Shown: positions 13,756 through 22,613 of the stretch, in pieces
How positions within the stretch are numbered: the first letter of the stretch is position 1
How the letters are laid out: every line of letters begins with the position of its first letter
Assembly: GCA_937884385.1 (NCBI GenBank)
Contig: CALGCW010000020.1
Span: 1 to 22,618 of the forward strand
DNA from: an uncultured Clostridia bacterium
GTDB lineage: Bacteria; Bacillota; Clostridia; Oscillospirales; CAG-272
DNA length: 22,618 bases
Direction: 5' to 3'
Notes under the pieces: generated by a model
What the model saw: the letters and a program-made list of their open reading frames with translations, nothing else
Database searches by the model: none
Told to the model about the DNA's origin: nothing
Program-made: the position numbers and the translations under genes

Positions 13756-15600
13756 ATGTTTGATATAAATGATATGATTGCAGATGCGTTTATGAGTCCT
13801 CTTCAAAAAGCTATTAAGGAAGGATACATAACTATAAGCGGAAACGAGGGCAAGCGCAAGATTACTTATGTTACTTCTGAAAACCATTCTGAAAACTTCG
13901 AAGATCCCGAAGAAAAAGTGCGTGCAGAGTTTTATGCAGAACTTATTTATAAATACGAATATCCGGCTAACAGAATTAGAGTAGAGGTTACTATTCCCGA
14001 TCGTCTTCCTACCGATCGCGCGGATATCGTTGTGTTTAGCGATGCTGCTTGTACTCGCCCCTATGCTGTTGTAGAGTGTAAAAAAGAGGGTGTCACGGAT
14101 GCCGAGTTCAATCAGGCAATTGAACAAGGTGTGGGTAATGCTACATGGGTAAAGCTTCGTGCAGAATATGTAGTTATTATCGCTGGCGGAACCCGTCGTG
14201 TGCTTGATGTTTCCGATAAATTTGGCGCATTTGAGCGTGAGCAAAATATCCTTGCTGATTTGCCTCGCGCATACGGAAAACCTCAAGAATTCCGTTTTTA
14301 CAAAGGAACAGAAAACGATATTAAGCCGGTTGCTCGTGAAGATTTGATCGCAGCGATTAAGAAATGCCATCAAACTTTGTGGGGCGGTGGTCGTCTTTCT
14401 CCTCCCACTGCTTTTGGCGAGCTTTGCAAACTTATCTTTGTTAAAATCAGCGACGAGCAGAAGCCTCGAAAGAAGGGTGAGCCCTATCAGTTCCAAATTA
14501 AAACGCATGAGCCGTCCTCTAAACTCGCGGAGCGAATCAATGCGTTGTATAACGAGCAGAAGGTAAAAGATCCCGAAGTGTTCACGGAATCTATAAAGGT
14601 AGATGATCGTGTTCTTCGTACCGTTGTTTCCCACTTGGAAGCTATCAATTTAAGCAAAACCGATCTTGATGTTAAGGGTGTTGCTTTTGAGCAATTTATG
14701 GATGGATTCTTCAAAGGTGATTTCGGTCAGTACTTTACGCCTCGTCCTATCATCGAATTCTGCGTAAAAATGATGAAGCCACAGCAAGATTGGGATGTTC
14801 TTGATCCCTCCTGCGGATCGGGTGGTTTCCTTCTGCACGCTCTTGACTATATGCGTCAGCAGGCAGGCGACTATTACGAAAAAGGCACAGTTGATTATTT
14901 CAACTATTGGCATGATTTTGCCGCAAAGCATCTTTTTGGTATTGAAATCAACGACGAAATTGCCCGTGTAGCAAAAATGAATATGATCGTCCACGATGAT
15001 GGACATACCAATGTTATTAGCCACGATGCACTTGAAAGTATCGCAATGATGCATGATCACAATAGAGGTTTTGCGGAGAATCGCTTCGACTTGATTCTTA
15101 CCAATCCTCCGTTTGGTGCTACAATCAACCTCGCCGAAAAGCCGTACTTAACGACATTTGAGCTTGGTCATGCTATTGATGCTAAGGGTAAAAAGAAACC
15201 TCGTAAGAATCAAAGCTCAGAGGTTCTGTTTATTGAGCGTATTTGGCAATTCTTAAAGCCCGGAACGGGTAAAGCTGCTATTGTATTGCCCGACGGTATT
15301 TTGACAAACAGCTCTATGCAATATGTCCGTGATTTTATACTTGAAAAGTTTCAACTTCTCGCAGTTGTGAGCTTGCCTCAGTGCGCTTTTGCTCATTTTG
15401 GCGCAGGTGTTAAAGCATCTGTAATTTTTGTTCGCAAACGTAGCGCAAGTGAGAAGCCCAATGGCGAGGAAGCTATATTCATGGCAGCTCCTGAATTGAT
15501 TGGATATGATGCTACGGGAAGAAAGACAAAATCTCAACTTGACGAAATAGTTACGGAATTCGAAGAATTTCAAAAGGACGCAGCACCTTTTTTCGCATAA
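13756..15600 (+). CDS. Nuclease-methyltransferase fusion: HsdR-N-like domain plus N6-adenine methylase
   Basis: The 614-aa protein begins with an HsdR N-terminal-like PD-(D/E)xK domain: E58, D90 (DRADIVVF), E107-x-K109 (VVECKK). The HsdM-type N-6 adenine methyltransferase follows, with a helical part (about 195-320), FTPR (327-330), motif I DPSCGSGG (350-357) and motif IV NPPFG (450-454). It would methylate and probably also cut DNA, as in type IIG or BcgI-like systems; no separate hsdR is present. The C-terminus ends at a TAA three codons after a CCT TTT TTC slip site, while the specificity subunit continues in the -1 frame. It may therefore be translated as a fusion of about 1,090 residues. 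Confidence 0.87.
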   Translation: MFDINDMIADAFMSPLQKAIKEGYITISGNEGKRKITYVTSENHSENFEDPEEKVRAEFYAELIYKYEYPANRIRVEVTIPDRLPTDRADIVVFSDAACTRPYAVVECKKEGVTDAEFNQAIEQGVGNATWVKLRAEYVVIIAGGTRRVLDVSDKFGAFEREQNILADLPRAYGKPQEFRFYKGTENDIKPVAREDLIAAIKKCHQTLWGGGRLSPPTAFGELCKLIFVKISDEQKPRKKGEPYQFQIKTHEPSSKLAERINALYNEQKVKDPEVFTESIKVDDRVLRTVVSHLEAINLSKTDLDVKGVAFEQFMDGFFKGDFGQYFTPRPIIEFCVKMMKPQQDWDVLDPSCGSGGFLLHALDYMRQQAGDYYEKGTVDYFNYWHDFAAKHLFGIEINDEIARVAKMNMIVHDDGHTNVISHDALESIAMMHDHNRGFAENRFDLILTNPPFGATINLAEKPYLTTFELGHAIDAKGKKKPRKNQSSEVLFIERIWQFLKPGTGKAAIVLPDGILTNSSMQYVRDFILEKFQLLAVVSLPQCAFAHFGAGVKASVIFVRKRSASEKPNGEEAIFMAAPELIGYDATGRKTKSQLDEIVTEFEEFQKDAAPFFA

Positions 15601-15645
15601 CCCCCGCTGCGAATGGCCTTTGCGTCTTCGCTGTTAAACGGGGGG
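15588..15645 (+). promoter_or_regulatory. Candidate -1 ribosomal frameshift signal joining methylase and specificity subunit
   Basis: T-TTT-TTC (15588-15594) is in the correct frame of the methylase gene (CCT TTT TTC GCA TAA). The stop lies 3 nt further on. After a 6-nt spacer, CCCCCG (15601-15606) pairs with CGGGGG (15639-15644), with GCGAA/TTCGC inside. A -1 slip continues as FFRITPAANGLCVFAVKRGD into the specificity subunit. Confidence 0.5.
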
Positions 15646-15698
15646 ACATTGAAAACAGAGAAATTTATTGCAACCCCTTATATCCATTCTATATTTCG

Positions 15699-17024
15699 TT
15701 GATCGAAAAATACAAGAACAGCCCGTATTATTGCGGCGCTATGACGGATTATTTGGAGATCAATCCTAAAACAGACTGTAGTGGACTAACGGATGAAAGT
15801 TTTGTTAGTTTTGTTCCGATGCCCAATGTTCAGGAAAAAAATAATATAGTCAAATATGATTTAGTACCGTATAGTACAGTCAAAAAAGGATTTACAGTCT
15901 TTAAAAAGGGTGATATGCTTTGGGCAAAAATTACGCCTTGTATGCAAAATGGAAAATCCTGTATTGTTGATAATATGCCAACCGAAACTGGGTTCGGATC
16001 AACGGAGTTCCATGTTATTAGAAAGCGCAATGATGCTGTCTATATGCCGTTTATTTGGTCAATTTTTTCGAGCGATAATGTATTAAAGGCGGCGCAAGCA
16101 GTATTTAGCGGTTCTGCTGGGCAACAACGTGTTTCATCATCGTTCATAGAGAACTTCCCAGCTGTTATTCCTTCTTACGATGAGCAAATTAGAATAGTAT
16201 GTGCACTTGAACAATCACTTGCCTCAAAGAATAAAAAGCTTCAGAAGGCTAATCAGTTATTAACTCAAAACTCTAAATATGTTCTTGAGAAATTAGGGAT
16301 ATCCTTTGACTATCCGCAAAAAAGAATAACATATGTTACCTCTTTGTCAGATATAAGAGGGCGCATAGATGCTGATTTTTATTCGCCAGAGTTTTCTCAT
16401 TTTAGAAAGCAAATACAAGATTCTCCATATGATGTTCTGTCCATTGGAGAAATAAGCGAGAATATTACTTCTGGTTTTGCAGCAGGAAAGCAAGATCAAG
16501 CAGATGATTTACCAGATGAGAAACGTGTACCGCATCTGCGTCCTTTCAGTATTACACCAGATGGAGAACTATCTTTTGAGACACAAAAGTTTGTCCCCAA
16601 GATGGGCTTGCAAGATGAGGATTTTTGTAAAAAGAACGAGGTTATTTTTAACAATACAAATTCTCCCGATCTGGTTGGAAAAACCACTGTTTTTGATTCT
16701 GATGTGCTTTGTGCGGTTTCAAATCATATGACACGTATTACCGTAAAAGAAGGTATAAATCCATACTATATAGCCGCCTTCTTTAATGTATTGTTAAGCA
16801 TCGGATATTGGAAGCTTTTGTGCACCAATTTTAATAATCAAGCAGGTGTGAATACGGAGACTTTGAAAAATGTTAAAATCCCTGTTCCTCCAAAAGCAAT
16901 GCAAGATGAAATCGCCACAGAACTTATGCTTCGTCGTTCTAATGCTAATCAGTTGCGCAGACAAGCACATAAAGAATGGCAAGAAGCAAGAAAGCAGTTT
17001 GAGAAAGAATTGTTAGGGGGATGA
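15699..17024 (+). CDS. Type I/IIG restriction specificity subunit (HsdS-like), upstream start unresolved
   Basis: The subunit has two target-recognition domains separated by a conserved helical spacer (ALEQSLASKNKKLQKANQLL), each ending in a form of the usual HsdS motif (FIENFPAVIPSYDEQ and LKNVKIPVPPKAMQDEI). The second repeat opens with ITYVTSLSDIRGRIDADFYS. Its counterpart in the first repeat, CVFAVKRGDIENREIYCNPL, lies upstream of the TTG at 15699 in the same open frame, which extends back to 15543 with no ATG, GTG or TTG. So 15699 is only the first conventional start and would cut into the domain. The real N-terminus probably comes from a -1 frameshift out of the methylase gene. It ends 3 nt before the next gene. 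Confidence 0.8.
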   Translation: MIEKYKNSPYYCGAMTDYLEINPKTDCSGLTDESFVSFVPMPNVQEKNNIVKYDLVPYSTVKKGFTVFKKGDMLWAKITPCMQNGKSCIVDNMPTETGFGSTEFHVIRKRNDAVYMPFIWSIFSSDNVLKAAQAVFSGSAGQQRVSSSFIENFPAVIPSYDEQIRIVCALEQSLASKNKKLQKANQLLTQNSKYVLEKLGISFDYPQKRITYVTSLSDIRGRIDADFYSPEFSHFRKQIQDSPYDVLSIGEISENITSGFAAGKQDQADDLPDEKRVPHLRPFSITPDGELSFETQKFVPKMGLQDEDFCKKNEVIFNNTNSPDLVGKTTVFDSDVLCAVSNHMTRITVKEGINPYYIAAFFNVLLSIGYWKLLCTNFNNQAGVNTETLKNVKIPVPPKAMQDEIATELMLRRSNANQLRRQAHKEWQEARKQFEKELLGG

Positions 17025-17027
17025 TTT

Positions 17028-17762
17028 ATGCTTAACAATAAAGTGCATATTGTAGCCGGATGGCTCAGAAATATTGCTAATCGCCCCAATGCGATCAATA
17101 CACCTATATCCCCTACAGATATTGTAAATATCAGGGATGGGATATCAGAAATTATTTATACCTATAAAGATGAGCATTCCCTTATATGTGAACACATAGC
17201 TAAGGAAAAAGAATGTTTATTTGTCAATCAGATGGCTGGATATGTACAGTTTACAACAATCAATCCCTTTGTGTTAGGGCAGCTGTTAGAATGTCTTGAC
17301 TTGTTATCAGCAGAGACACAAAAAAATAGCATCATTTTATGTGATATGTGGGGATATATCCATCCAAATATCATTAAAGTTTCTCAAAAACTATATGCTA
17401 ACGGACACTATGCAAATGCAGCAGAAGATGCATTTATTGAGATTAACGATAGAGTCAAGAAACTGTATAAAAAACTTAATCCTACATCATCTAAAATCCC
17501 TGATGGTGATGCTGCTATGACAACCGTTTTCTCCCCAAACAACCCTATGCTCAAAGTGTGTGATATATCAACCGATACGGGCATGAACGAACAAAAAGGT
17601 TTAATGTTTATGTTGCAGGGAGCAATGTCGGCATTACGCAACCCCAAGGCACATTCTAACATAACAATTTCAAAAGATGACGCAATGAGAAGAATAATGT
17701 ACGCAAGCATGTTGATGTATAAGATTGACGAAGCGGTCATTTATTCGCAAATACAAGAATGA
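17028..17762 (+). CDS. TIGR02391 (Ymh) family protein, restriction-island accessory
   Basis: The 244-aa protein has the TIGR02391 pattern in its C-terminal half: IHPNIIKVSQKLYANGHYANAAEDAF (about 111-136), an MTTVFSPNNPML segment (165-176), an MNEQKGLMFMLQGAMSALRNPKAH run (186-209; R204-N-P-K-A-H) and a final helix. The RNPxAH core is shared with HEPN-like helical domains, although a nuclease role has not been shown for this family. Such genes are frequent in restriction and abortive-infection islands. It lies 3 nt after the specificity gene and 16 nt before the DGQHR gene, so it is in the operon. Confidence 0.75.
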   Translation: MLNNKVHIVAGWLRNIANRPNAINTPISPTDIVNIRDGISEIIYTYKDEHSLICEHIAKEKECLFVNQMAGYVQFTTINPFVLGQLLECLDLLSAETQKNSIILCDMWGYIHPNIIKVSQKLYANGHYANAAEDAFIEINDRVKKLYKKLNPTSSKIPDGDAAMTTVFSPNNPMLKVCDISTDTGMNEQKGLMFMLQGAMSALRNPKAHSNITISKDDAMRRIMYASMLMYKIDEAVIYSQIQE

Positions 17763-17778
17763 CAAACGAGGAAACAAC

Positions 17779-19317
17779 ATGATAACACTTACAGGAATAT
17801 TTAGCGAATCATTTGGTGGAACGTGTACGATTCGAGGATATGCAAAATATACAGATATTGTCGATAGTTCTTATCCCCACCCACATTATCAGCGTCCGGA
17901 AGATCCTCAACATATAGAGGATATATCAAAATTTATTACTTCAGGTACTAATAGTTTTAGTCCGGAAGTTGTTCTTGCTTATACAGCGGAGTACGATTAT
18001 TACGCACCTAATGCAAATAGTGAGGTGAATGCCATTGAGGATATCAGAAGTGGGAAAGGATTTACGTCCAATAAAAATGGAGTTGTATTCAAAAAACAAA
18101 AAGCGGTTGAAAATGGATATCTATATCAGATAAAAATTCCAGATTCTGCTGATTCCAAACCGTTTCGTCGAGTCGATGGAAATCACAGGTTGAAAGCTTT
18201 TGAAAAATTGATATCTGAAGGACAAGTTAAAAGTTCATACTTGATCCCATTTTGCATCATTCTTTTTGCCGATGGAACAACATTGAAGGATGAAAAGACC
18301 ATATTCCATAATATCAATTCAAAGGCTGTTCCGATAAAATCCGAGCAATTGTTGAGAAGTGTTGTTATCACTGCTGGTAACGAAACTGATTTTTCAGATG
18401 ATGAATTAAAAGATAAGTTTGGTTTTGAATATTTGTTGGCACGCAAATTCATAAAAGAAAAACCATTGGTTGTCAGAAAACTAAACAGTATAAAATGGGT
18501 AAACGAAAACTTGATAACCATAGTTGTTGATTTGATTTCTTTTATAAACTCTACCAACAAAAGTGGTTCGGAGGAAGGGTGTGCACAAAAAATTGAAACT
18601 GCGGAAAGTATAGATGCATTTTTTACGGCTGTGTCGAAAGCATTGAATCATGCAACTCCGATTAGTGATCATGAATTGTCTATTGCATCAGGCATATTCT
18701 TTTTGCTAAGTCTGTTTTATTATTGGATTGAGTTAACTGCATTTGATACAGAAAAAAGCTATGAAGCCTACAAGAACAATTTTGTTGACTGGGCAAATAA
18801 ATATCAAGTAACAGATGTACAACGCGATTCTGCCGAAAATGCCTCCATTAACGCAAAATGCATCTGGACAATTTATGATAAGTACCGTGACTCAACCGAA
18901 CAAACCATTTTTCTCTCTCGGTGTTTCAACGAGAAATATAATGAAAATGAGTACGCAATAAGAAGAGCTATTGACGAAGTTAATCGTGAAAAGCATGTTT
19001 CCTTGAAGCTGGTCAGAGTAGATCAACATACAGAAGGCTCAACAGATCAAATATCAGACCGTATATTTAGAGGAATTCAGAGCGCGGGATTAGTTATTGC
19101 AGATTTGAGTAGCGGGCGATCCAATATCCCTCATGAAATTGGATATGCTATGGGACTCAAAAAGGATTTGATCATTATACATAACGGAACCGATGCCGAG
19201 GCTGATGAACATACGCCCTCAAACATCAGAATGTATGAACAGGTTCGGTTTAATGAAAATTATCAGTCGCTTCAAGACCAGTTGAAAACAAAATTGATTG
19301 ATTACTATAAATTATAA
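17779..19317 (+). CDS. DGQHR/DndB-like domain fused to a nucleoside-deoxyribosyltransferase-like domain
   Basis: The 512-aa protein joins two parts. Residues about 1-340 carry a DGQHR-type (DndB/ParB-like) core: RRVDGNHRLKAFEKL with D133-G-N-H-R, then IFHNINSKAVPIKSEQLLRS. Such proteins occur in DNA-modification and restriction systems. Residues about 377-512 are Rossmann-like: TIFLSRCFNEKYNENEYAI, then VIADLSSGRSNIPHEIGYAMG and KDLIIIHNG, the layout of nucleoside 2-deoxyribosyltransferase-like and TIR-like nucleotide-processing domains. This suggests a regulator or sensor tied to a nucleotide-acting effector. ATG 17779 is preferred because GAGG lies 7 nt upstream; an upstream in-frame ATG (17725) is inside the previous gene. 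Confidence 0.72.
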   Translation: MITLTGIFSESFGGTCTIRGYAKYTDIVDSSYPHPHYQRPEDPQHIEDISKFITSGTNSFSPEVVLAYTAEYDYYAPNANSEVNAIEDIRSGKGFTSNKNGVVFKKQKAVENGYLYQIKIPDSADSKPFRRVDGNHRLKAFEKLISEGQVKSSYLIPFCIILFADGTTLKDEKTIFHNINSKAVPIKSEQLLRSVVITAGNETDFSDDELKDKFGFEYLLARKFIKEKPLVVRKLNSIKWVNENLITIVVDLISFINSTNKSGSEEGCAQKIETAESIDAFFTAVSKALNHATPISDHELSIASGIFFLLSLFYYWIELTAFDTEKSYEAYKNNFVDWANKYQVTDVQRDSAENASINAKCIWTIYDKYRDSTEQTIFLSRCFNEKYNENEYAIRRAIDEVNREKHVSLKLVRVDQHTEGSTDQISDRIFRGIQSAGLVIADLSSGRSNIPHEIGYAMGLKKDLIIIHNGTDAEADEHTPSNIRMYEQVRFNENYQSLQDQLKTKLIDYYKL

Positions 19318-19343
19318 TTTATTATCCTCCGCATTACTCAATA

Positions 19344-19373
19344 TTAAAAATACGATCTATATATTGTTATAAT
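19344..19373 (+). promoter_or_regulatory. Weak promoter candidate before the DUF3800-like gene
   Basis: TATAAT (19368-19373) with TTAAAA 18 bp upstream (19344-19349) is a poor -35 but a perfect -10. It lies in the largest gap of the operon (84 bp) and could add local transcription. Confidence 0.4.
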
Positions 19374-19400
19374 TTCGCAAGCAATGAAAGGAGGCTCCCT

Positions 19401-20720
19401 GTGTTATTAGAATATGAATTCTCGTTTGCAAACGGACCCTTGTTTTCACAACAATTTCCCGATCATATAACTGATTGGACGAGCCTCATTCGGATCGCAG
19501 AGTATAATAATCGCCATCACGGAATCATAGATAATGATTTTTTGAAATGGGCGTTAAAAAACGGCATTTCATATGAAGCCATCCTCTGGTTTGTCAAGGA
19601 TTTTTCAAAGCAAACAGATCAGGAGCTTCTGTGGCTTATAGATGCGTATTTTTGTCCCTATACTATTTATTGCGATGAAAGCAGCAATGCAATCAAATTC
19701 CGTTTCAAAGATGAAACAGGTAAATTAAACGTTGATTGGCGTAATGATTTCGTTCTCGCCGGTATTGCCTATGAGGGTGATACACTCCCATTTGACATTG
19801 ATGAGCTGTTTGCATCATTTAGGTTGCAAAAAACAGTTACAGACGCTAAACTTGGAAACATTGCGAAATACACTGGAGATGATGTTAACCGCTTGGTTGA
19901 TATACTGAAATCCAAGAAGGTAAATCTGTTTCTAAACACATTATGGAATAGCAATACATATATTCATTGGTCAACGCAAAGCTTATTGTATTTTGCATTG
20001 GTCGATATCGTTGACTCCATGATGGATATTCCTTATATGCTGGATGAAATAAAGAATGTTCTTTACAAGTACGTTAGATTTGATTTGGATTATTTTTTGG
20101 GGTTCCTTGCAAGATACAGCTATCCCAATATCAAGAAGGATAAAGTTGAGGATTTTTGCGAAGAGTTTATCTTTTGGATTGAATCAATAGATCCCGAGTC
20201 ACATGAAGATGAATTTTGCTTAGAGTTTTTGAGACAAGGCGCAGAATCATCTAAAAAAACAGACGATCTTCTTTTCCTTACAGAAAATAGAGATAATCTT
20301 CTCATCGAAAATTTCGTCCCCATCTACGCCTCTCGCCTTGGTGAGTTTCCAAGTTCTACGATACATTTTGATAAATGCGCTATGGCAGAAGAAAATATTG
20401 AAGAACTCGCAAGTGTTTTCTGCGACATAAAAAAGCCAGCCTATGATTTCTTGGTTTCGACCGAAAATAGATGGATACAAATTTGCGATTTCGTATCAGG
20501 CATGATAGCCGCCTTGCTCGCGTTTATTAACGAAAATGATACTGGCGAAATAAATGCCGCACTCGAGATGTTTGATGAAACACAAAAGTGCAATCTCAAA
20601 TTGCTAATGCAATTAATCCGCAGAAGTTCAACCAAGAACAAATACTTCGATCACATGTCATGCAATTATGAGCAAGGCGAACGGATATGGTATTTGATAT
20701 CAATAGCAAACAATTTATAA
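19401..20720 (+). CDS. DUF3800-like (RNase H fold) protein
   Basis: The 439-aa protein has the ends of a DUF3800-type domain: YCDESSN (90-96) with D92-E93, followed by NDFVLAGIAYEG (115-126), and near the C-terminus WIQICDFVSGMIAALL with an Asp in the usual third position. DUF3800 proteins are predicted metal-dependent RNase H-like enzymes frequent in defence islands. The first 85 residues and the long helical middle are unusual additions. GTG 19401 is chosen because AAAGGAGG ends 6 nt upstream; no ATG is better placed. It is followed after 14 bp by a membrane protein, so the two are likely a co-expressed pair. The family call is moderate. Confidence 0.65.
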   Translation: MLLEYEFSFANGPLFSQQFPDHITDWTSLIRIAEYNNRHHGIIDNDFLKWALKNGISYEAILWFVKDFSKQTDQELLWLIDAYFCPYTIYCDESSNAIKFRFKDETGKLNVDWRNDFVLAGIAYEGDTLPFDIDELFASFRLQKTVTDAKLGNIAKYTGDDVNRLVDILKSKKVNLFLNTLWNSNTYIHWSTQSLLYFALVDIVDSMMDIPYMLDEIKNVLYKYVRFDLDYFLGFLARYSYPNIKKDKVEDFCEEFIFWIESIDPESHEDEFCLEFLRQGAESSKKTDDLLFLTENRDNLLIENFVPIYASRLGEFPSSTIHFDKCAMAEENIEELASVFCDIKKPAYDFLVSTENRWIQICDFVSGMIAALLAFINENDTGEINAALEMFDETQKCNLKLLMQLIRRSSTKNKYFDHMSCNYEQGERIWYLISIANNL

Positions 20721-20734
20721 GGCAGGAGGACACC

Positions 20735-22141
20735 ATGGCAAAAAAGAAAGTTAAAAAGCGCGATTTTTCAAAAGTGAAAGAAAGGGCATTAAAGATTTTG
20801 AAAATCTCTGCCAAAGTACTTATTGCGATTATGGGGATTGCCATAACTGTTGCATTTATAGCAGTTCCATTTTTACATAACAAAATAGATGATACTATCG
20901 CAAAATGTATATGGTATCCTGCGAGCATAGTGTTCGTAGCTGCATCAATTATAAGTATGCTTAAGAAACCTAAGAAACCTGTAAAATATCCGATATTTGA
21001 TTTTATAGGGAATCTTGGTATAGTCCCTATTATCGTTATTCTTGGAAGTGCCTTTATTATCAATTACCATGATACCGCCTACAGTTGGTTCTGGGCTGCG
21101 TTTGTTTTAGTTTTTCTTTATTTCCCCGTATTCACATTTGGGATACGAAACTTCTTAAAAAAAGAAAAAGAGCACACAGAAGAACAATCAAAAACTTCGC
21201 TGAAAAATTGTTGGAAATACGTGGGTTTTTATTGGCTGTTAGATCTGTTCTATATGGCAATCTTTAATTATTGGATTGCTGATGCACAGTCACAAACGCT
21301 TTGGCTTACGTTGCAGTTCGTTTTTGGCGGATTGGCGATGATATATATATTTTACAATCTTGCCCGAGCCTTCCTGTCCAATTCTCCCAAACATTGGTGG
21401 TGGCTGTTGCAGGATTTCTTGTGGGGCGTTGCTATTACCGTCTATTTGATATTCCTTGTCCCCGACGCTACCTTGCAAACTATAGTGCTGTCTATTACAG
21501 CGGCCATATATGGCGGATTGTTAACATTGGTCGGTGTAGCTTGGACTATTAAGGACAATTCCGAAAAAATCAAGCAAGAACGCAAATTGTCAATCAAGCC
21601 ATATCTTGATGTTCGCTATAAGTGTTTTACGGACATAACCGAATTGCCTACAAAAGATATTCTTACTATAGAGCTCGGAGAGATTGTTGTGATTCATCCC
21701 ACAATCTCCGACGACATAAATGATCTGTTTATATTGCGCTCGCGGGTATATGGAACGGAAGAACGATTAGCTCCCGCAGTATATTCTCTGGAATTAGCTC
21801 AATTCACTGCAAGTCATATGATGGTCTATACTGTGATTGAAAACTGTGGTGCGGGAAACGCAATTGATGTTAAGTTGAAATTTAACGGAAACGAGATAAC
21901 TTCGTTTTGTATTACCACCTCTACTCCAAAGCAAATTTTGTTTGTCTTTAAGGATGAATTGCTTGAAAATGAAAAAGAAGAGTATACAAAAATCAATATT
22001 TCTTTTGAATATACAGATGTTGCATCCTTTGGCAGATATAAACAGGACGAAGGGTTTATTTTTGGACGAAACACCTGTGACGAATTATATGTCTCACAAA
22101 TGCAAGATGATTTATTAACTCCACCTGTTGAAATTTTATAG
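20735..22141 (+). CDS. Polytopic membrane protein with large cytosolic C-terminal domain
   Basis: The 468-aa protein has a very basic N-terminus (MAKKKVKKRDFSKVKER) and about eight hydrophobic segments between residues 24 and 285, in pairs. A soluble domain of about 175 residues follows, rich in beta-strand patterns (TIELGEIVVIHP, ELAQFTASHMMVYTVIENCGAGNAIDVKLKFN). Its tail has the look of beta-sandwich modules found in other membrane-anchored defence effectors, but I do not recognise the family. AGGAGG 6 nt before ATG 20735 fixes the start; an upstream in-frame ATG (20687) is inside the preceding gene. As the last gene of the operon it could be a membrane effector; this is inference. Confidence 0.65.
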   Translation: MAKKKVKKRDFSKVKERALKILKISAKVLIAIMGIAITVAFIAVPFLHNKIDDTIAKCIWYPASIVFVAASIISMLKKPKKPVKYPIFDFIGNLGIVPIIVILGSAFIINYHDTAYSWFWAAFVLVFLYFPVFTFGIRNFLKKEKEHTEEQSKTSLKNCWKYVGFYWLLDLFYMAIFNYWIADAQSQTLWLTLQFVFGGLAMIYIFYNLARAFLSNSPKHWWWLLQDFLWGVAITVYLIFLVPDATLQTIVLSITAAIYGGLLTLVGVAWTIKDNSEKIKQERKLSIKPYLDVRYKCFTDITELPTKDILTIELGEIVVIHPTISDDINDLFILRSRVYGTEERLAPAVYSLELAQFTASHMMVYTVIENCGAGNAIDVKLKFNGNEITSFCITTSTPKQILFVFKDELLENEKEEYTKINISFEYTDVASFGRYKQDEGFIFGRNTCDELYVSQMQDDLLTPPVEIL

Positions 22142-22157
22142 ACATATGGTGAAATAA

Positions 22158-22241
22158 TGGATAGATATTAAAAGCAAAGCTAATAAAGCAACAAAAGATG
22201 CAGACATTCCGATTCAGCAGACTTTATTTGATACTATCTAA
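22158..22241 (+). pseudogene. Possible remnant of a gene's 3' end
   Basis: After a TAA at 22155 an open stretch reads IKSKANKATKDADIPIQQ and then TLFDTI before TAA (22239-22241). It is composed like a real C-terminus but has no start codon or ribosome binding site. It may be the tail of a gene truncated by rearrangement, or chance. Short, so confidence is low. Confidence 0.25.
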
Positions 22242-22274
22242 TTGATGTAAAATTTAATATATTGTTTTTAATAA

Positions 22275-22306
22275 AGCCTCGACGTTACGTCGAGGCTCTC
22301 TTTTTT
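22275..22306 (+). terminator. Terminator closing the defence operon
   Basis: AGCCTCGACG-TTA-CGTCGAGGCT is a perfect 10-bp stem with a 3-nt loop, followed by CTC and six T (22301-22306). Confidence 0.9.
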
Positions 22307-22461
22307 CTTCTCTTTTTCTCCTCTCGCTCCTTCGTTTTCTCTTCTGATATCTCCTTTCACAATCTATCATAATGACTACAAACCATATAGGTGAATGGAT
22401 GCAGAATTAAATTAAAAAGAACAAAACCAACAGAAGAGTGAAGTGAAGGAGGATGGGTGGA

Positions 22462-22545
22462 CGTTCTTTGCAAGCGGTCCATGTTGCGAGGCTTAGCCGA
22501 ATGTAAGTACAGATCGTGCGCGCATGAATCGATGTGCAAAGAACG
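22462..22545. other. Leader region with 11-bp inverted repeat, possible structured RNA or transfer site
   Basis: CGTTCTTTGCA (22462-22472) is the exact inverse of TGCAAAGAACG (22535-22545). The 62 nt between include CATG/CATG and GCG/CGC pairings and a small GGC-TTA-GCC hairpin. It lies 70 nt upstream of the last gene start, after a terminator. It could be a riboswitch-like leader, an operator or part of a mobile-element origin; I cannot match it to a known class. The stretch 22307-22461 shows no gene. Confidence 0.45.
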
Positions 22546-22613
22546 GCATCTTCTCTCTTTTTCTTCACATTGAGATTTAACAAAACAGAGCCAACGCTCG
22601 GAAAGGAAAAACG

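Noticed and set aside
13741..14634. 297-aa minus-strand ORF opposite the methylase gene
   Set aside because: It is a shadow of a gene with clear HsdR-N and methylase motifs.
15588..15593. Phase-variable homopolymer tract as the main explanation
   Set aside because: Six T is short for slipped-strand switching; the in-frame heptamer plus stem fits ribosomal frameshifting better, though a sequencing error is not excluded.
22357..22539. 60-aa minus-strand ORF
   Set aside because: It overlaps the inverted-repeat leader, lacks a good ribosome binding site and looks like translation of structured sequence.
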